Source: JACCZX01 sp963786295 (GTDB lineage Bacteria; Pseudomonadota; Gammaproteobacteria; Burkholderiales; Burkholderiaceae_F). Taken from it: DNA of 64,000 nt. The notes under the pieces are model-generated. The model was not told where the DNA came from. It worked only from the letters and a program-made list of their open reading frames with translations, and made no database searches. Both the position numbers and the translations under genes were made by a program. Positions 25,749-34,670 of the stretch are shown piece by piece; position 1 is the stretch's first letter, and each line of letters begins with the position of its first letter. The stretch covers positions 1-64,000 of the forward strand of contig CAWAYV010000032.1 in the NCBI GenBank assembly GCA_963786295.1. The letters run 5' to 3'.

Positions 25749-27314
25749 TTACATCTTGTACGCGGACTCGCCGTGATACGTCGTATCCAAGCCTTCGCGC
25801 TCTTCTTCCTCGTTGACTCTGATGCCGATAACCATCTTGACGATCAATAGCGCGACGAACGATACGATCCCGGACAACACGATCGCAGTCAGCACCGCCT
25901 GAAACTGGATCCACACCTGCGCGCCGACGCCAGGAAAGTCGGCCGGATCGCCACACTTGTTGGTGATGTAGTTGCAGATGCCGAGGCCACCGAGCGATGG
26001 TGAAGCAAAGACGCCCGTCAGCAGCGCACCGGTGATGCCGCCCACACCGTGCACGCCGAACACATCGAGCGCGTCATCAGCGCCCAGCATCTTCTTCAGG
26101 CCGGTGACGCCCCAGAAGCACAAGCCGCCTGCTGCTGCACCGATCACCACGCCGCCAATCACCCCGACGAATCCGCACGCCGGCGTGATCGCGACCAGCC
26201 CCGCGACTGCGCCGGACGCCGCACCGAGCATCGATGGCTTGCCCTTGACCATCCACTCGACGAACGTCCAGGTCAGCACCGCTGCCGCCGTCGCAAACAG
26301 CGTGTTGACGAACGCCATCGCCGCGACACCATTGGCTTCGAGGTTGGAGCCGGCATTGAAACCGAACCAGCCGACCCACAGCAGCGCCGCACCGGCCATC
26401 GTTAACGTCAGGTTATGCGGCGCCATCGATTCGCGCCCGTATCCGAGCCGCTTGCCGAGCACGTAGGCGGCGACCAGTCCGGCGACACCGGCGTTGATGT
26501 GCACGACCGTGCCGCCGGCGAAGTCGAGCGCACCTTTGGCCCACAACCAACCGGCCGCTTCCTTGACCGCGGTCTCTGTGGCCGCATCCTTGATCGCGTC
26601 GGGTCCGTCCCAGTACCACACCATGTGCGCCATCGGCAGGTAGCTGAACGTGAACCACAGCGCCATGAACAGCAGCACCGCGGAAAACTTCATGCGCTCA
26701 GCGTATGCGCCGACGATCAGCGCACACGTGATCGCTGCAAACGTGCACTGGAACGCGACGAACATCAGCTCCGGAATGTAGGTGTCCTTGCTGAACGTCG
26801 CCGCGCCGGCTTCGGGCGTTACGCCCGACAGGAACATCTTCGACAACCCTCCGATGAACGGCGAGCCGCCGGTAAACGCCATCGAGTAGCCGTAGATCAT
26901 CCACAGCACCGCAATCAGCGAGAAGGTGACGAACACCTGCATCAGCACCGACAGCATGTTCTTCGAGCGCACGAGGCCGCCGTAGAACAGCGCCAGACCG
27001 GGAATCGTCATCAGGACGACCATCATCGTCGCGGCGTACATGAAAGCCGTGTCGCCCTTGTTGATGTTCGGCGGTTTGGGTGCATCCGCAGGCGCGGCAG
27101 CTGCAGGCGCTGCTGCCGGAGCAGCGGGCGCTTGCGCTACCGAAGCCGCCGGTGCGGCAGCGTCGGCTTTCGCCGGTGCCGCAGTGGCAGCGGCCTCCGC
27201 CTTCGTCGCTTCAGCGGGTTTCGGATTTTCGTACTGCGCGACCGCGGCCGTGGGCGCCAGCGATCCGATTGCAAACGCTCCTGCAGCGAGGAGCATGACC
27301 ATTAGGTTCTTCAT
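25749..27314 (-). CDS. amtB: Ammonium transporter Amt with Ala/Pro-rich leader
   Basis: About 521 residues from ATG 27314, chosen because GAGG lies seven bases upstream; two earlier in-frame ATGs exist. A signal peptide (LLAAGAFAIGSLAPTAAVAQ) and a roughly 55-residue Ala/Pro-rich low-complexity segment precede the eleven-helix Amt core, a layout seen in beta- and gammaproteobacteria. Core motifs are PGLALFYGGLVRSKNMLSVLMQ, DFAGGTVVHINAGVAGL (pore His), WVGWFGFNAGS and DALDVFGVHGVGGITGALLTGVF (second pore His). It conducts ammonium and is gated by the GlnK encoded 15 bases upstream. Confidence 0.96.
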   Translation of the reverse strand: MKNLMVMLLAAGAFAIGSLAPTAAVAQYENPKPAEATKAEAAATAAPAKADAAAPAASVAQAPAAPAAAPAAAAPADAPKPPNINKGDTAFMYAATMMVVLMTIPGLALFYGGLVRSKNMLSVLMQVFVTFSLIAVLWMIYGYSMAFTGGSPFIGGLSKMFLSGVTPEAGAATFSKDTYIPELMFVAFQCTFAAITCALIVGAYAERMKFSAVLLFMALWFTFSYLPMAHMVWYWDGPDAIKDAATETAVKEAAGWLWAKGALDFAGGTVVHINAGVAGLVAAYVLGKRLGYGRESMAPHNLTLTMAGAALLWVGWFGFNAGSNLEANGVAAMAFVNTLFATAAAVLTWTFVEWMVKGKPSMLGAASGAVAGLVAITPACGFVGVIGGVVIGAAAGGLCFWGVTGLKKMLGADDALDVFGVHGVGGITGALLTGVFASPSLGGLGICNYITNKCGDPADFPGVGAQVWIQFQAVLTAIVLSGIVSFVALLIVKMVIGIRVNEEEEREGLDTTYHGESAYKM

Positions 27315-27329
27315 CGTCATCCTCATCGG

Positions 27330-27668
27330 TTAGAGCGCGTCCTTGCCGGTCTCGCCGGTTCGGATGCGAACGACATGCTCGAGATCAAACACGAATACCT
27401 TGCCGTCGCCGATCTTGCCGGTGCGCGCGGAGCCTTCGATTGCTTCGATCGCGCGCTCGACAATGTCATCGGACACCGCGGCTTCGATTTTTACCTTCGG
27501 CAAGAAATCGACGACGTACTCGGCGCCTCGATACAGCTCGGTATGACCCTTTTGCCTTCCGAAGCCTTTGACCTCGGTGACCGTGATGCCTTGCACGCCT
27601 ACGGCGGACAACGCTTCACGCACCTCGTCAAGCTTGAACGGCTTGATAATGGCGGTGATCAGTTTCAT
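27330..27668 (-). CDS. glnK: Nitrogen regulatory PII protein GlnK
   Basis: A 112-residue PII signal protein. The uridylylated Tyr51 is in the T-loop RGAEYVVDFLPK; GSARTGKIGDGKVFVFDLEHVVRIRTGE is the ATP/2-oxoglutarate-binding C-terminal signature. It binds and blocks AmtB when nitrogen is in excess. The ATG at 27668 is fixed by the invariant MKLITAIIKPFKLDEVREAL start. It lies between the porin and amtB on one transcript under a sigma-54-type promoter. Confidence 0.97.
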   Translation of the reverse strand: MKLITAIIKPFKLDEVREALSAVGVQGITVTEVKGFGRQKGHTELYRGAEYVVDFLPKVKIEAAVSDDIVERAIEAIEGSARTGKIGDGKVFVFDLEHVVRIRTGETGKDAL

Positions 27669-27708
27669 TCGTGATCTCCCGGGTCTTAGAATGTCTTGGA
27701 TATAGAGA

Positions 27709-28506
27709 TCACTCACGACGCGTCTTGCCGCCACCTTCCGACGAATCGCCGACTGTAAACAGATTCTTCTCGCTGGTGCCGACGACCGCGGCGCCCGACG
27801 ATCCAGCCGGATCCTGCGATGTCGTAGGTGACGCCGAGCTTGTAGTCGTAGTAGCTGTCTTCTTGGACACCGAACACGTTCGGGCCGAACTTCTTCAGAT
27901 CTAGATCTTCTGCCAGCCGGCGTGCGCGACGACGGCCCAACCGCCGTCGAACGGAAACGTCAGCGTCAGGTCGAGATACTGCGAACCGTTGGTGTCGATA
28001 CCGCCCGGCAGGCCGAGATCGTTCGAGTTGATCCCGAAGAAATCGGTGAACGAGTAGTAGTACTTCAGCGACGCCGGTCCCCACGTCCCGCCGATGTAGG
28101 CCTCGAAGTTCTTCGCGTCCAGGCCGGGCGAGACCTTCTTCGTGCCCGGGTAGTAGTAATAGATCACGCCGACGTCGAGGCCGAAGTCGCCGAAGGTCGT
28201 CTTGTAGCCGCCGTAGAAATCCATTTCGAGCGATGCGCCGTTGAACAGCAGTTGCTCGACGTTCGAGTTCCAGTTGCCCAGATAGAAGCCGGACTTGTGC
28301 GCGAAGTCAAAACCGCCTTGAAACGCGGGCTTGTAGTCGGTTTGCGTAAAGCCGCGGAAGCGGTAGTCACTGAACAGTCCCGCGTTGCCGGTGAAGGTGA
28401 ATTCGGGTTCCGGTTTCGCTGCCGGTGCTGGTGTCGTCTGCGCCGTGGCGCCGAGCGGCGCAGCACTTCCGATCGCGATCGCGCAAGCAATCAGCGCTCT
28501 TCTCAT
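27709..28506 (-). CDS. TorF-like porin of the ammonium operon, two frameshifts
   Basis: The first frame from ATG 28506 has a signal peptide (LIACAIAIGSAAPLGATAQ) and the family signature GNAGLFSDYRFRGFTQTDYKPAFQGGFDF, and runs as beta strands to GWQK, then stops at 27901. A base appears missing near 27905-27912; the next frame carries DLKKFGPNVFGVQEDSYYDYKLGVTYDIAGSGWIVG. Near 27806 a third frame gives GAAVVGTSEKNLFTV and ends at TGA 27709. Porin-glnK-amtB order is common in betaproteobacteria, so an outer-membrane route for ammonium or other nitrogen compounds is likely. The very C-terminus remains uncertain. Confidence 0.8.
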
Positions 28507-28557
28507 GTTCTTATCCCCTCTGTGATGTGGTCGTCAACAAACTCCGAGGGGCTCTAC

Positions 28558-28572
28558 GCAACATGCATGCCA
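28558..28572 (-). promoter_or_regulatory. Sigma-54 (RpoN) promoter of porin-glnK-amtB
   Basis: Minus strand reads TGGCATGCATGTTGC, matching the -24/-12 consensus TGGCAC-N5-TTGC with correct spacing. It ends 51 bases before the porin ATG. The nitrogen function of the operon supports it. Confidence 0.78.
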
Positions 28573-28590
28573 ATTGTTGCAGCGCCAAAA

Positions 28591-28607
28591 TGCGCAATCA
28601 CGGTGCA
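28591..28607. promoter_or_regulatory. Candidate NtrC binding site
   Basis: TGCGCAATCACGGTGCA fits the NtrC dyad TGCACC-N5-GGTGCA with one good and one weaker half. It is close to the -24 element, nearer than usual for an enhancer, so the assignment is tentative. Confidence 0.45.
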
Positions 28608-28706
28608 AATGACGCTACTGATCAAAGCTCGCGCACGCTGGCAGTGCGCGTGCGCACGAGCGTGGGGCGCGCTCGTGAACAAACGTCAATAGGCTAAATT
28701 CGCGTC

Positions 28707-28947
28707 ATGGACAAGGTTTCGTTTCTCGATGAGTTGCAGGACCGGCTGAGCTGCACTGATGCGCAACACACCGGCGGCCGACATGCAGAAGAACTTGAAG
28801 GCGCTGCTAACGCAACAGTTCGCGCGGCTCGAGCTCGTCACGCGCGAGGAATTCGATACTCAAACCAAGGTGCTTGCGAAAACGCGCGCCAAGCTCGAAG
28901 AGCTGGAGCGCAGACTGACGGAGATCGAGAACAGCAAGAAGCGTTAA
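28707..28947 (+). CDS. ubiK: Ubiquinone biosynthesis accessory factor UbiK, frameshifted
   Basis: The frame from ATG 28707 gives MDKVSFLDELQDRLS, the usual UbiK/BMFP N-terminus, then loses frame. From 28759 another frame gives MRNTPAADMQKNLKALLTQQFARLELVTREEFDTQTKVLAKTRAKLEELERRLTEIE, the membrane-fusogenic coiled-coil core. Removing one base between about 28740 and 28758 joins them into about 79 residues, normal for the family. UbiK helps assemble the aerobic ubiquinone (UbiJ-UbiK) complex. Its TAA overlaps the opposite-strand TAA of the next gene (TTAA). Confidence 0.88.
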
Positions 28948-29885
28948 GCGGCCGACGATTCGGTGGCAGAGCGCTTGCGAGCAATCGCAATGATTTTTGC
29001 CGCGGTGGGCAACTCGAGCTCGGCTAATTCGGCTTCCATCGCCGGGCGGTCGATCAAGCGCACATGACGGCGCTTGGCAATTTCCTTCGCGCTGCTTTCA
29101 TAGCCGGCTTCGGCGATCACCGCAACGCGCATCATTCCGATTTCCCGCGCCTGCTCGATCAACGCCGTGATGCGGTCGGCCGACACGTGATCGTTTTGCA
29201 CGACGAATGCATAGGCGCGCGCGGCATCTCCTCGATGGCGCAGCACGAGCTCGATCGGCCACACCGCCGGCGACGCGGGCGATCCTCGATAGCCGCGCGA
29301 TTCATACCAGGCGAGCACCAGTTCGCGCAGCGGCACGTTCGGTGAAATCGCATCGGGCTTGTGCTTGGCCGGCGGTTGGCTGGAACGCGGGGGCGGCGGC
29401 GCCCCGGTGTTGGGTCGCGTGTTCGAAGACGGCTCCATGATCTGCGAAATCAGGTCCTCGATCGGATCCATTCCCTCCGCAGCCAGCTCGGCCGGTGTCG
29501 GGTGGTGCGTTCCGGTTTGCGTGCTTTTCGACTTCGACTTGCTGCGCGATTTCGAATGATGCGGCTTGCTGTGACCAAAGTCGAGCGGTGGCAGCTCGCG
29601 CGATTTTTCCTTTGCCGCATTTCGCGCCGCGGCGTGTCGCGCCGCGGCTGCGGCTTTTTCAGCTGGATCGTCCTCGAGTAGCCGACCGACGACCTTCGGC
29701 TTGACTCGCTCTTCACTCTCGTCAGGCCTGTCTTCGTCCAGCTGTCCTCCCGCAAGCATCAGCGCCATCGCACTTTGCTCGCGTGCTGCGGACTTCTCGC
29801 GAATCGCGCGTGCGCGCCGTTGCGCCCACACGTAAAGCCCGGTCAGCGTGACGAAGATAACGATGGCGAGAAGGAAAGTTGCCAC
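28944..29885 (-). CDS. Membrane-anchored protein with degenerate Mrr-like nuclease fold
   Basis: A 313-residue protein with an N-terminal transmembrane helix (2-20), a long charged, Ser/Lys/Pro-rich middle (about 25-190, with a SKSRSKSKSKS run) and a C-terminal domain (about 195-305). That domain, ESRGYRGSPA...ARAYAFVVQNDHVSADRITALIEQAREIGMMRVAVIAEAGYESSAKEIAKRRHVRLIDR, follows the restriction-endonuclease-like Mrr pattern, but where an active enzyme has Q/ExK it has VVQND, so catalysis is probably lost. GTG start at 29885. It shares a divergent promoter region with comM. Confidence 0.5.
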   Translation of the reverse strand: MATFLLAIVIFVTLTGLYVWAQRRARAIREKSAAREQSAMALMLAGGQLDEDRPDESEERVKPKVVGRLLEDDPAEKAAAAARHAAARNAAKEKSRELPPLDFGHSKPHHSKSRSKSKSKSTQTGTHHPTPAELAAEGMDPIEDLISQIMEPSSNTRPNTGAPPPPRSSQPPAKHKPDAISPNVPLRELVLAWYESRGYRGSPASPAVWPIELVLRHRGDAARAYAFVVQNDHVSADRITALIEQAREIGMMRVAVIAEAGYESSAKEIAKRRHVRLIDRPAMEAELAELELPTAAKIIAIARKRSATESSAA

Positions 29886-30159
29886 TAGGTACGTGTGCCG
29901 ATGTGCAAGTTGACGGTCATAAAAATGCGTGACTGTATCGTGCCACGATGACGCAGACCACCCCCTACGAATATCAGGCCAAACGGGTCATTTTTCCTTC
30001 GTCCGATTAGGCTTCTGTACTCCAAAAACGGGGGATGCGGGAACGCCGGACGCTGCGCTTCCAATCGCGTGAACGGTTTAGGCCGCGCGTGTCGCGCGTG
30101 TGCGCCGATAGAATCGCGCGCCATGCCTGCGCAGCCAGTCGCCCGATGAAACCGATGCA

Positions 30160-31719
30160 ATGACGCTCGCTGTCGTTCGCAGCCGCGGTTTGGCGGGTAT
30201 GTCGGCGCCTGAAGTGACGGTCGAAGTGCATCTTGCCAACGGTTTACCGGCCTTCACGCTGGTCGGGCTGCCCGATACCGAAGTGCGCGAGGCGCGCGAG
30301 CGTGTGCGGGCTGCACTGCAAAACAGCCGCTTCGATTTTCCAGTGCGGCGCATCACCGTGAACCTGGCGCCGGCCGATCTGCCGAAGGAATCCGCTCGTT
30401 TCGACTTGCCGATCGCGCTTGGAATTCTCGCTGCGACCGGGCAACTGCCGTCACGCGTGCTCGACCGCTACGAGTTCGCCGGCGAGTTGTCGTTGTCGGG
30501 TGAACTGCGGCCGGTGCGCGGAACACTGGCGATGGCTTATGCGGTGACGCTGGCGGCCTCAGAGTCCGGCAACGAAAAAACAGTGGGTCAGCGAAGCATC
30601 CTGCGCGGTTTTGTCGTGCCCTATGAGAGCGCCGACGAGGCCGCGCTGGTCGGGCAGGTGCCGATTTATCCCGCCAAGACGCTGCTGCAGGTGGTCGAGC
30701 ATCTGCGCGCAGACTCGGGCGAAGCGGATGCGCGGCGGATCGATGTCCACCAGGCGATGGTGCGCCTGACGCCACCCACGTATCCCGACATGTTCGACGT
30801 CAAGGGACAACTGGCTGCGCGCCGCGCGCTGGAGATTGCCGCCGCCGGCGGCCATAGCGCGCTGCTGGTCGGCCCGCCGGGCACCGGCAAGACGATGCTG
30901 GCGCAGCGGTTCGCGGGAATTCTGCCGCCGATGACGACTGACGAAGCGCTCGAATCCGCGGCGGTGTTATCGCTGGTCGGGCAGTTCGCGACGCAGCGCT
31001 GGGCCACCCGCATCTTTCGTTCGCCACACCACACTTCGAGCGCGGTCGCGCTTGTAGGTGGTGGCAATCCACCGCTGCCCGGCGAAATCTCGCTGGCCCA
31101 TCACGGCGTGTTGTTTCTGGACGAGCTGCCGGAATTTGAACGACGCGTGCTCGAATCGCTACGGCAGCCACTCGAATCGGGCCGCATCACCGTGTCGCGC
31201 GCAGCGCGTCAGGTCGACTACCCGGCGAGATTCCAACTGATCGCCGCGATGAATCCCTGTCCGTGCGGATACTTCGGACACAAGACGATCGAATGCCGCT
31301 GCACGCCTGATCTGATCGCGCGCTACCAGGACCGCATATCGGGTCCGCTACTCGATCGCATCGATATGCGCGTTGAGGTGTCGTCGTTCACCGAAGAGGA
31401 GCTGACGACAATGCAGGACGGCGAGCCGACGCGCTTCGCCGCCGAGCGCGTGCGCAAGGCGTACAACCAAGCGCTGTCGCGGCAAGGCAAACTGAACGAT
31501 CATCTACAGCCGGCCGAGATCGACGAGGTGTGCGGCGTAACCGGCGCGGTCAAGCAGCTATTGCATGCAGCTGCAGTTCGGCTCGGCTGGTCGATGCGCG
31601 CGTATCACCGGGTGCTGAAAGTGTCGCGCACGATCGCCGATCTCGGTGGCGCCAGTGAGCTTGCGACGGTGCACGTCGCCGAGGCAATTCAGTATCGGCG
31701 TTCGTTGCGCGAAGTTTGA
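30160..31719 (+). CDS. comM: YifB/ComM family Mg-chelatase-like AAA ATPase
   Basis: A 519-residue hexameric helicase-type AAA+ protein that promotes branch migration when transformed DNA is integrated. The N-terminal ChlI/Lon-protease-like domain (GLPAFTLVGLPDTEVREARERVRAAL) is followed by Walker A GPPGTGKT at 238-245, Walker B GVLFLDELPEF, and the C-terminal MNPCPCGYFGHKTIECRCTPDLIARYQDRISGPLLDRID zinc-like signature. Length and order are standard. Proximity to ubiK is a conserved proteobacterial arrangement. Confidence 0.94.
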   Translation: MTLAVVRSRGLAGMSAPEVTVEVHLANGLPAFTLVGLPDTEVREARERVRAALQNSRFDFPVRRITVNLAPADLPKESARFDLPIALGILAATGQLPSRVLDRYEFAGELSLSGELRPVRGTLAMAYAVTLAASESGNEKTVGQRSILRGFVVPYESADEAALVGQVPIYPAKTLLQVVEHLRADSGEADARRIDVHQAMVRLTPPTYPDMFDVKGQLAARRALEIAAAGGHSALLVGPPGTGKTMLAQRFAGILPPMTTDEALESAAVLSLVGQFATQRWATRIFRSPHHTSSAVALVGGGNPPLPGEISLAHHGVLFLDELPEFERRVLESLRQPLESGRITVSRAARQVDYPARFQLIAAMNPCPCGYFGHKTIECRCTPDLIARYQDRISGPLLDRIDMRVEVSSFTEEELTTMQDGEPTRFAAERVRKAYNQALSRQGKLNDHLQPAEIDEVCGVTGAVKQLLHAAAVRLGWSMRAYHRVLKVSRTIADLGGASELATVHVAEAIQYRRSLREV

Positions 31720-31737
31720 TTCGTGTGCTTCGTACGC

Positions 31738-32769
31738 TCACTTCAGATAGCGCGATTCGAAGCGAGCAAGCCGCTTACCACCGGCGTCAAACACCTCCAG
31801 GTGCTCGCCCTTGAGCTTCCAAGTCTGGACTTTCATCAGCGCATCGAGGAAGGTCTTTTCGGTATCCGCACCTTGCAGGCACGCCATCTGTGTGGCGGCC
31901 ATCTTGCCGAACGAGAGCTTGTCACCGTTCAGTTCATAGCCGCCCAGCAATTGGTTGCAGCCGCCGAAGCCACTGAGTCGACGGTCTTCCGACCTGAGGA
32001 TCAAATGAGGCTCGCGTTGCTTCTTGCCGACGATGACGGGCTCGTTACCCAGACGCGTCAGTTTCCAGTAGGTGTTCTGCAGCGTCGCCGTCGAGTGCTG
32101 CGCACCGCAGGTCTCGCCCGGCCACGCGTTGATGAATCGCTCAACCACCAGCGTCGGCTGATCTCCCTTGCCTTCCATCTTGGGCCGCATCGCAATCTGC
32201 CCCTTCAAACTCACTAACAGTTCCGCACCGGGTTCACTGCGCATCTTGGCGTAGGCCGCTTCCAGCGCGGCGTTGTCCTGTTCGTGCGCGACCGGAACAC
32301 GACGGCGCGACGCGCAGTCCATGAAGATTCCGGCGTCTGCCATGTAGCGGTACATGCCGGTCATCTCCGCTGGCGGTTGCTTGCTACCGACCCTGCGCAT
32401 CATCAGCGATACCTCGCTCCCATGACCGCGCGTGAGCACCGGATAGGCTTTGTCAGTGGCGAACATCAGCTGCTCTCCGCGCAAGATACGGCCGCGCACC
32501 GAGTACGCGTGATTGCTCTCGATGCGCGCTGGATCGTAGGTAATCGTGAAGCGGATCGGCGGATTGCCCGGAGCGTCGATGCGCACCCGCCCAATCACTT
32601 CGGCGCGCGCACCGGCTTTCGACACATCTTCCAATGTCGCCTCGAACACCGCATCCGGCGGCAGTGCAATGCGTTCGCGGTAGGTTGCAGTTCCGGAAAC
32701 TGTTCCGTCAGCGGCGACGCCGGCGTCGGACATCAGCGACAGAAAAAGCAGAGCGATGACGAATCTCAT
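31738..32769 (-). CDS. YbaY-META multidomain envelope protein
   Basis: A 343-residue exported protein with a signal peptide (MRFVIALLFLSLMSDAGVAA). Residues about 22-125 resemble YbaY (TVSGTATYRERIALPPDAVFEATLEDVSKA... YSVRGRI). A middle part (130-222: MYRYMADAGIFMDCASRRRVPVA) resembles the NlpE-like/COG3015 domain, and the last 115 residues are a META/HslJ domain (YWKLTRLG, GFGGCNQLLGGYELNGDKLSFGKMAATQMAC). Such proteins are linked to envelope and oxidative stress, mechanism unknown. It converges on comM with 18 bases between stops. Confidence 0.75.
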   Translation of the reverse strand: MRFVIALLFLSLMSDAGVAADGTVSGTATYRERIALPPDAVFEATLEDVSKAGARAEVIGRVRIDAPGNPPIRFTITYDPARIESNHAYSVRGRILRGEQLMFATDKAYPVLTRGHGSEVSLMMRRVGSKQPPAEMTGMYRYMADAGIFMDCASRRRVPVAHEQDNAALEAAYAKMRSEPGAELLVSLKGQIAMRPKMEGKGDQPTLVVERFINAWPGETCGAQHSTATLQNTYWKLTRLGNEPVIVGKKQREPHLILRSEDRRLSGFGGCNQLLGGYELNGDKLSFGKMAATQMACLQGADTEKTFLDALMKVQTWKLKGEHLEVFDAGGKRLARFESRYLK

Positions 32770-32817
32770 GGGGTCCGCGAGTTATCCCGCAGGCAAATAA
32801 CACGCTCTTGGACGAAC

Positions 32818-34288
32818 TTACTTGCCGGCCGGAGTCAGTTGCTCGCGCGCTTTCTTCCGCTGCGCCAACATTTCTTCCTGCAACTTGTACGCGACGTAGT
32901 ACTTATAGATGTTGCGCACATATGTTGTCGTCTCGATGCCGATCTTCTCGGCCGTGACAACCTCCACATTATTGAACCACTTGTCCGGATCGAGCCCGCG
33001 CTTGGCCGCCTCCGTGCGCATGCGCGCGATATTGCCCGGCCCAGCGTTGTAGCTTGCGAACGCGAACAGCGGCCGATTGCCTTCGGTGAATTTGGCGTCG
33101 GGGAAGTAGCGCGTCATCAGCTGATCCATGTACTTGACCCCACCATGGATGTTGGGCTCGATCTGGTGGATGTCGCCGACCTTCAAGCTCGCGCCCGTAG
33201 CCGGCGTGATCTGCATCACACCGATCGCACCACCGTGGCTCTTGGCAGTTTGATCGAGCCGCGACTCCTGATAGCCCTGCGCAGCGAGCATCAGCGGGTC
33301 GAAGCCGTATTTGCTGCCGTACTTCTCGAACAGGTCCAGCGTTGCTTCGAAGCGCATCATTTCGACCGAATCGGTGTTGTTCGATATCTGCTGGATGCGC
33401 TTGTTGAACTGCGCAATCCGAGACTCCACGACACCATGTTTCTTAACAAAGTTCTTGTAGAAGTCTTCCAGCGCCACAGTCAGTTGCGGACTGTTCTTGC
33501 GAATCGCCCAGCCGGTATAGGCATCGTCACGCAGAACGAGATCCTCGCGCACCTTGACCTTCGGTAGCACCTGCGCCCAGATCTTCGCTTTCCACTCGTC
33601 GACGACGAGGTAGTCGAACATTCCGGCGTTCAGCATTTCGAGCTTGTCCTCGTCTTCGAGCTCATGGGGCACCGAAGTGATCTTGACGGGCGCCTTACCA
33701 GCGGCCGTTAGCTTGTCGTTTAGCGTCACTACGCTTTGGTAGTAGCTGCTTACCGGGTTGACGTGAACTTTTTTGCCGGACAGTTCTTGGACTGTAGCGA
33801 TATGCGGCGCGGTGGGGCCTGTCACGACGACCTCGCGCACCGGCTTGCGGTCACGCGGCGCGACAAAGTCAACGCTCTTCAATCGCTCCGCGAATTGCGG
33901 TCAGATTCCCGGCCGCAATATCGGCATAGCCCGCGACGAGTTGCGGCAGCAGCCTGTCGCGCGTCGTCGGAATCATGTAAACCGTGATCGGCCGCGTGCC
34001 GAGTTGCTTCGCGTACTTCTGGTTGATGTAGCGCTCGAAGTCGCGCACCAGTTCCGCGGTCAAGCCGCGTTCGCGTCCCTTGTCGTTGTAATAAAGCGTG
34101 CGGCTGTATGGCACCAGCACGCGGATCATGCGACGGTTGACCATCGCGTCGAAGTCGCCGGCCCACGGTCTAGTTGCCAGACTTAGTTCGCGCGGTTCTG
34201 TAGGTGCCTGGGCTGAAGCGACGAGGCTCAAGCACAACGAGAGCGTGACCAGCGCGACTTTGGCTTGAACGTCGAGACGTTCGCTCAT
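32818..34288 (-). CDS. MltF-type lytic transglycosylase, frameshifted
   Basis: Membrane-bound lytic transglycosylase F-like: signal peptide (VALVTLSLCLSLVASAQ), a solute-binding-protein-3 domain, then an SLT domain with catalytic Glu in AAQGYQESRLDQTAKSHGGAIGVMQITPATG. ATG 34288 is preferred because AAGGGG lies eight bases upstream. The first frame (NLTAIRGAIEER) stops near 33880; the second frame opens as QFAERLKSVDFVAP. One extra base between about 33880 and 33910 explains it, giving about 489 residues. It cuts peptidoglycan to anhydromuropeptides at the outer membrane. Confidence 0.88.
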
Positions 34289-34319
34289 CACCATCCCCTT
34301 CGAGCACCTTGCGCAGTAC

Positions 34320-34345
34320 CTACGGTCGTCCAAGGAAAAGATACA
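34320..34345 (-). repeat. Relic A of patatin/BamA gene 3' end
   Basis: A 26-base sequence that on the minus strand reads VYLFLGRP-stop, preceded by KA, and differs at four positions from the real 3' end of the patatin gene at 44472-44497 and at two from relic B (39289). It lies 32 bases upstream of the transglycosylase start. Confidence 0.75.
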
Positions 34346-34427
34346 CCGCTTTGCATCTCCGGCGCTTCGCCGTGTGCCGGCCAAGCATTCCGTTAAGCTG
34401 ACGTGAAAGAACGCTCCGCGATATTCA

Positions 34428-34670
34428 ATGCGCGGCGGCCATGCGGAGCTCGCCAAGGCGAAACAGGTCGCTGGCTTCGCCACTTTTATCCAGGTCACCG
34501 ACACAGCTGGTTTCATCGGCCACAGCTATTTCGTGTCCGATCCTGCGGTGAGTGCAGACTCGGTTGCGCTCGTTCGCTATGGGCTCGAGCCTAGGGATCC
34601 GGGCCGCCCGCTCGAAGAAATCTCGCGACCCTTCTGGAAGATCTCGCCGCCGCCTGCTGCGAGCAACTAG
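34428..34670 (+). pseudogene. C-terminal fragment of an alpha/beta-hydrolase-like protein
   Basis: An 80-residue reading frame (MRGGHAELAKAKQVAGFATFIQV, TDTAGFIGHSYFVSDPAVSADSVALVRYGL, GRPLEEISRPFWKI) that resembles the last part of secreted alpha/beta-hydrolases, with GFIGHSYF around the possible catalytic His. An in-frame TGA sits just upstream at 34404 and no catalytic Ser region exists, so it looks like a truncated remnant. It overlaps the AsmA stop on the other strand by four bases. Family call is from memory of the pattern and is modest. Confidence 0.45.
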
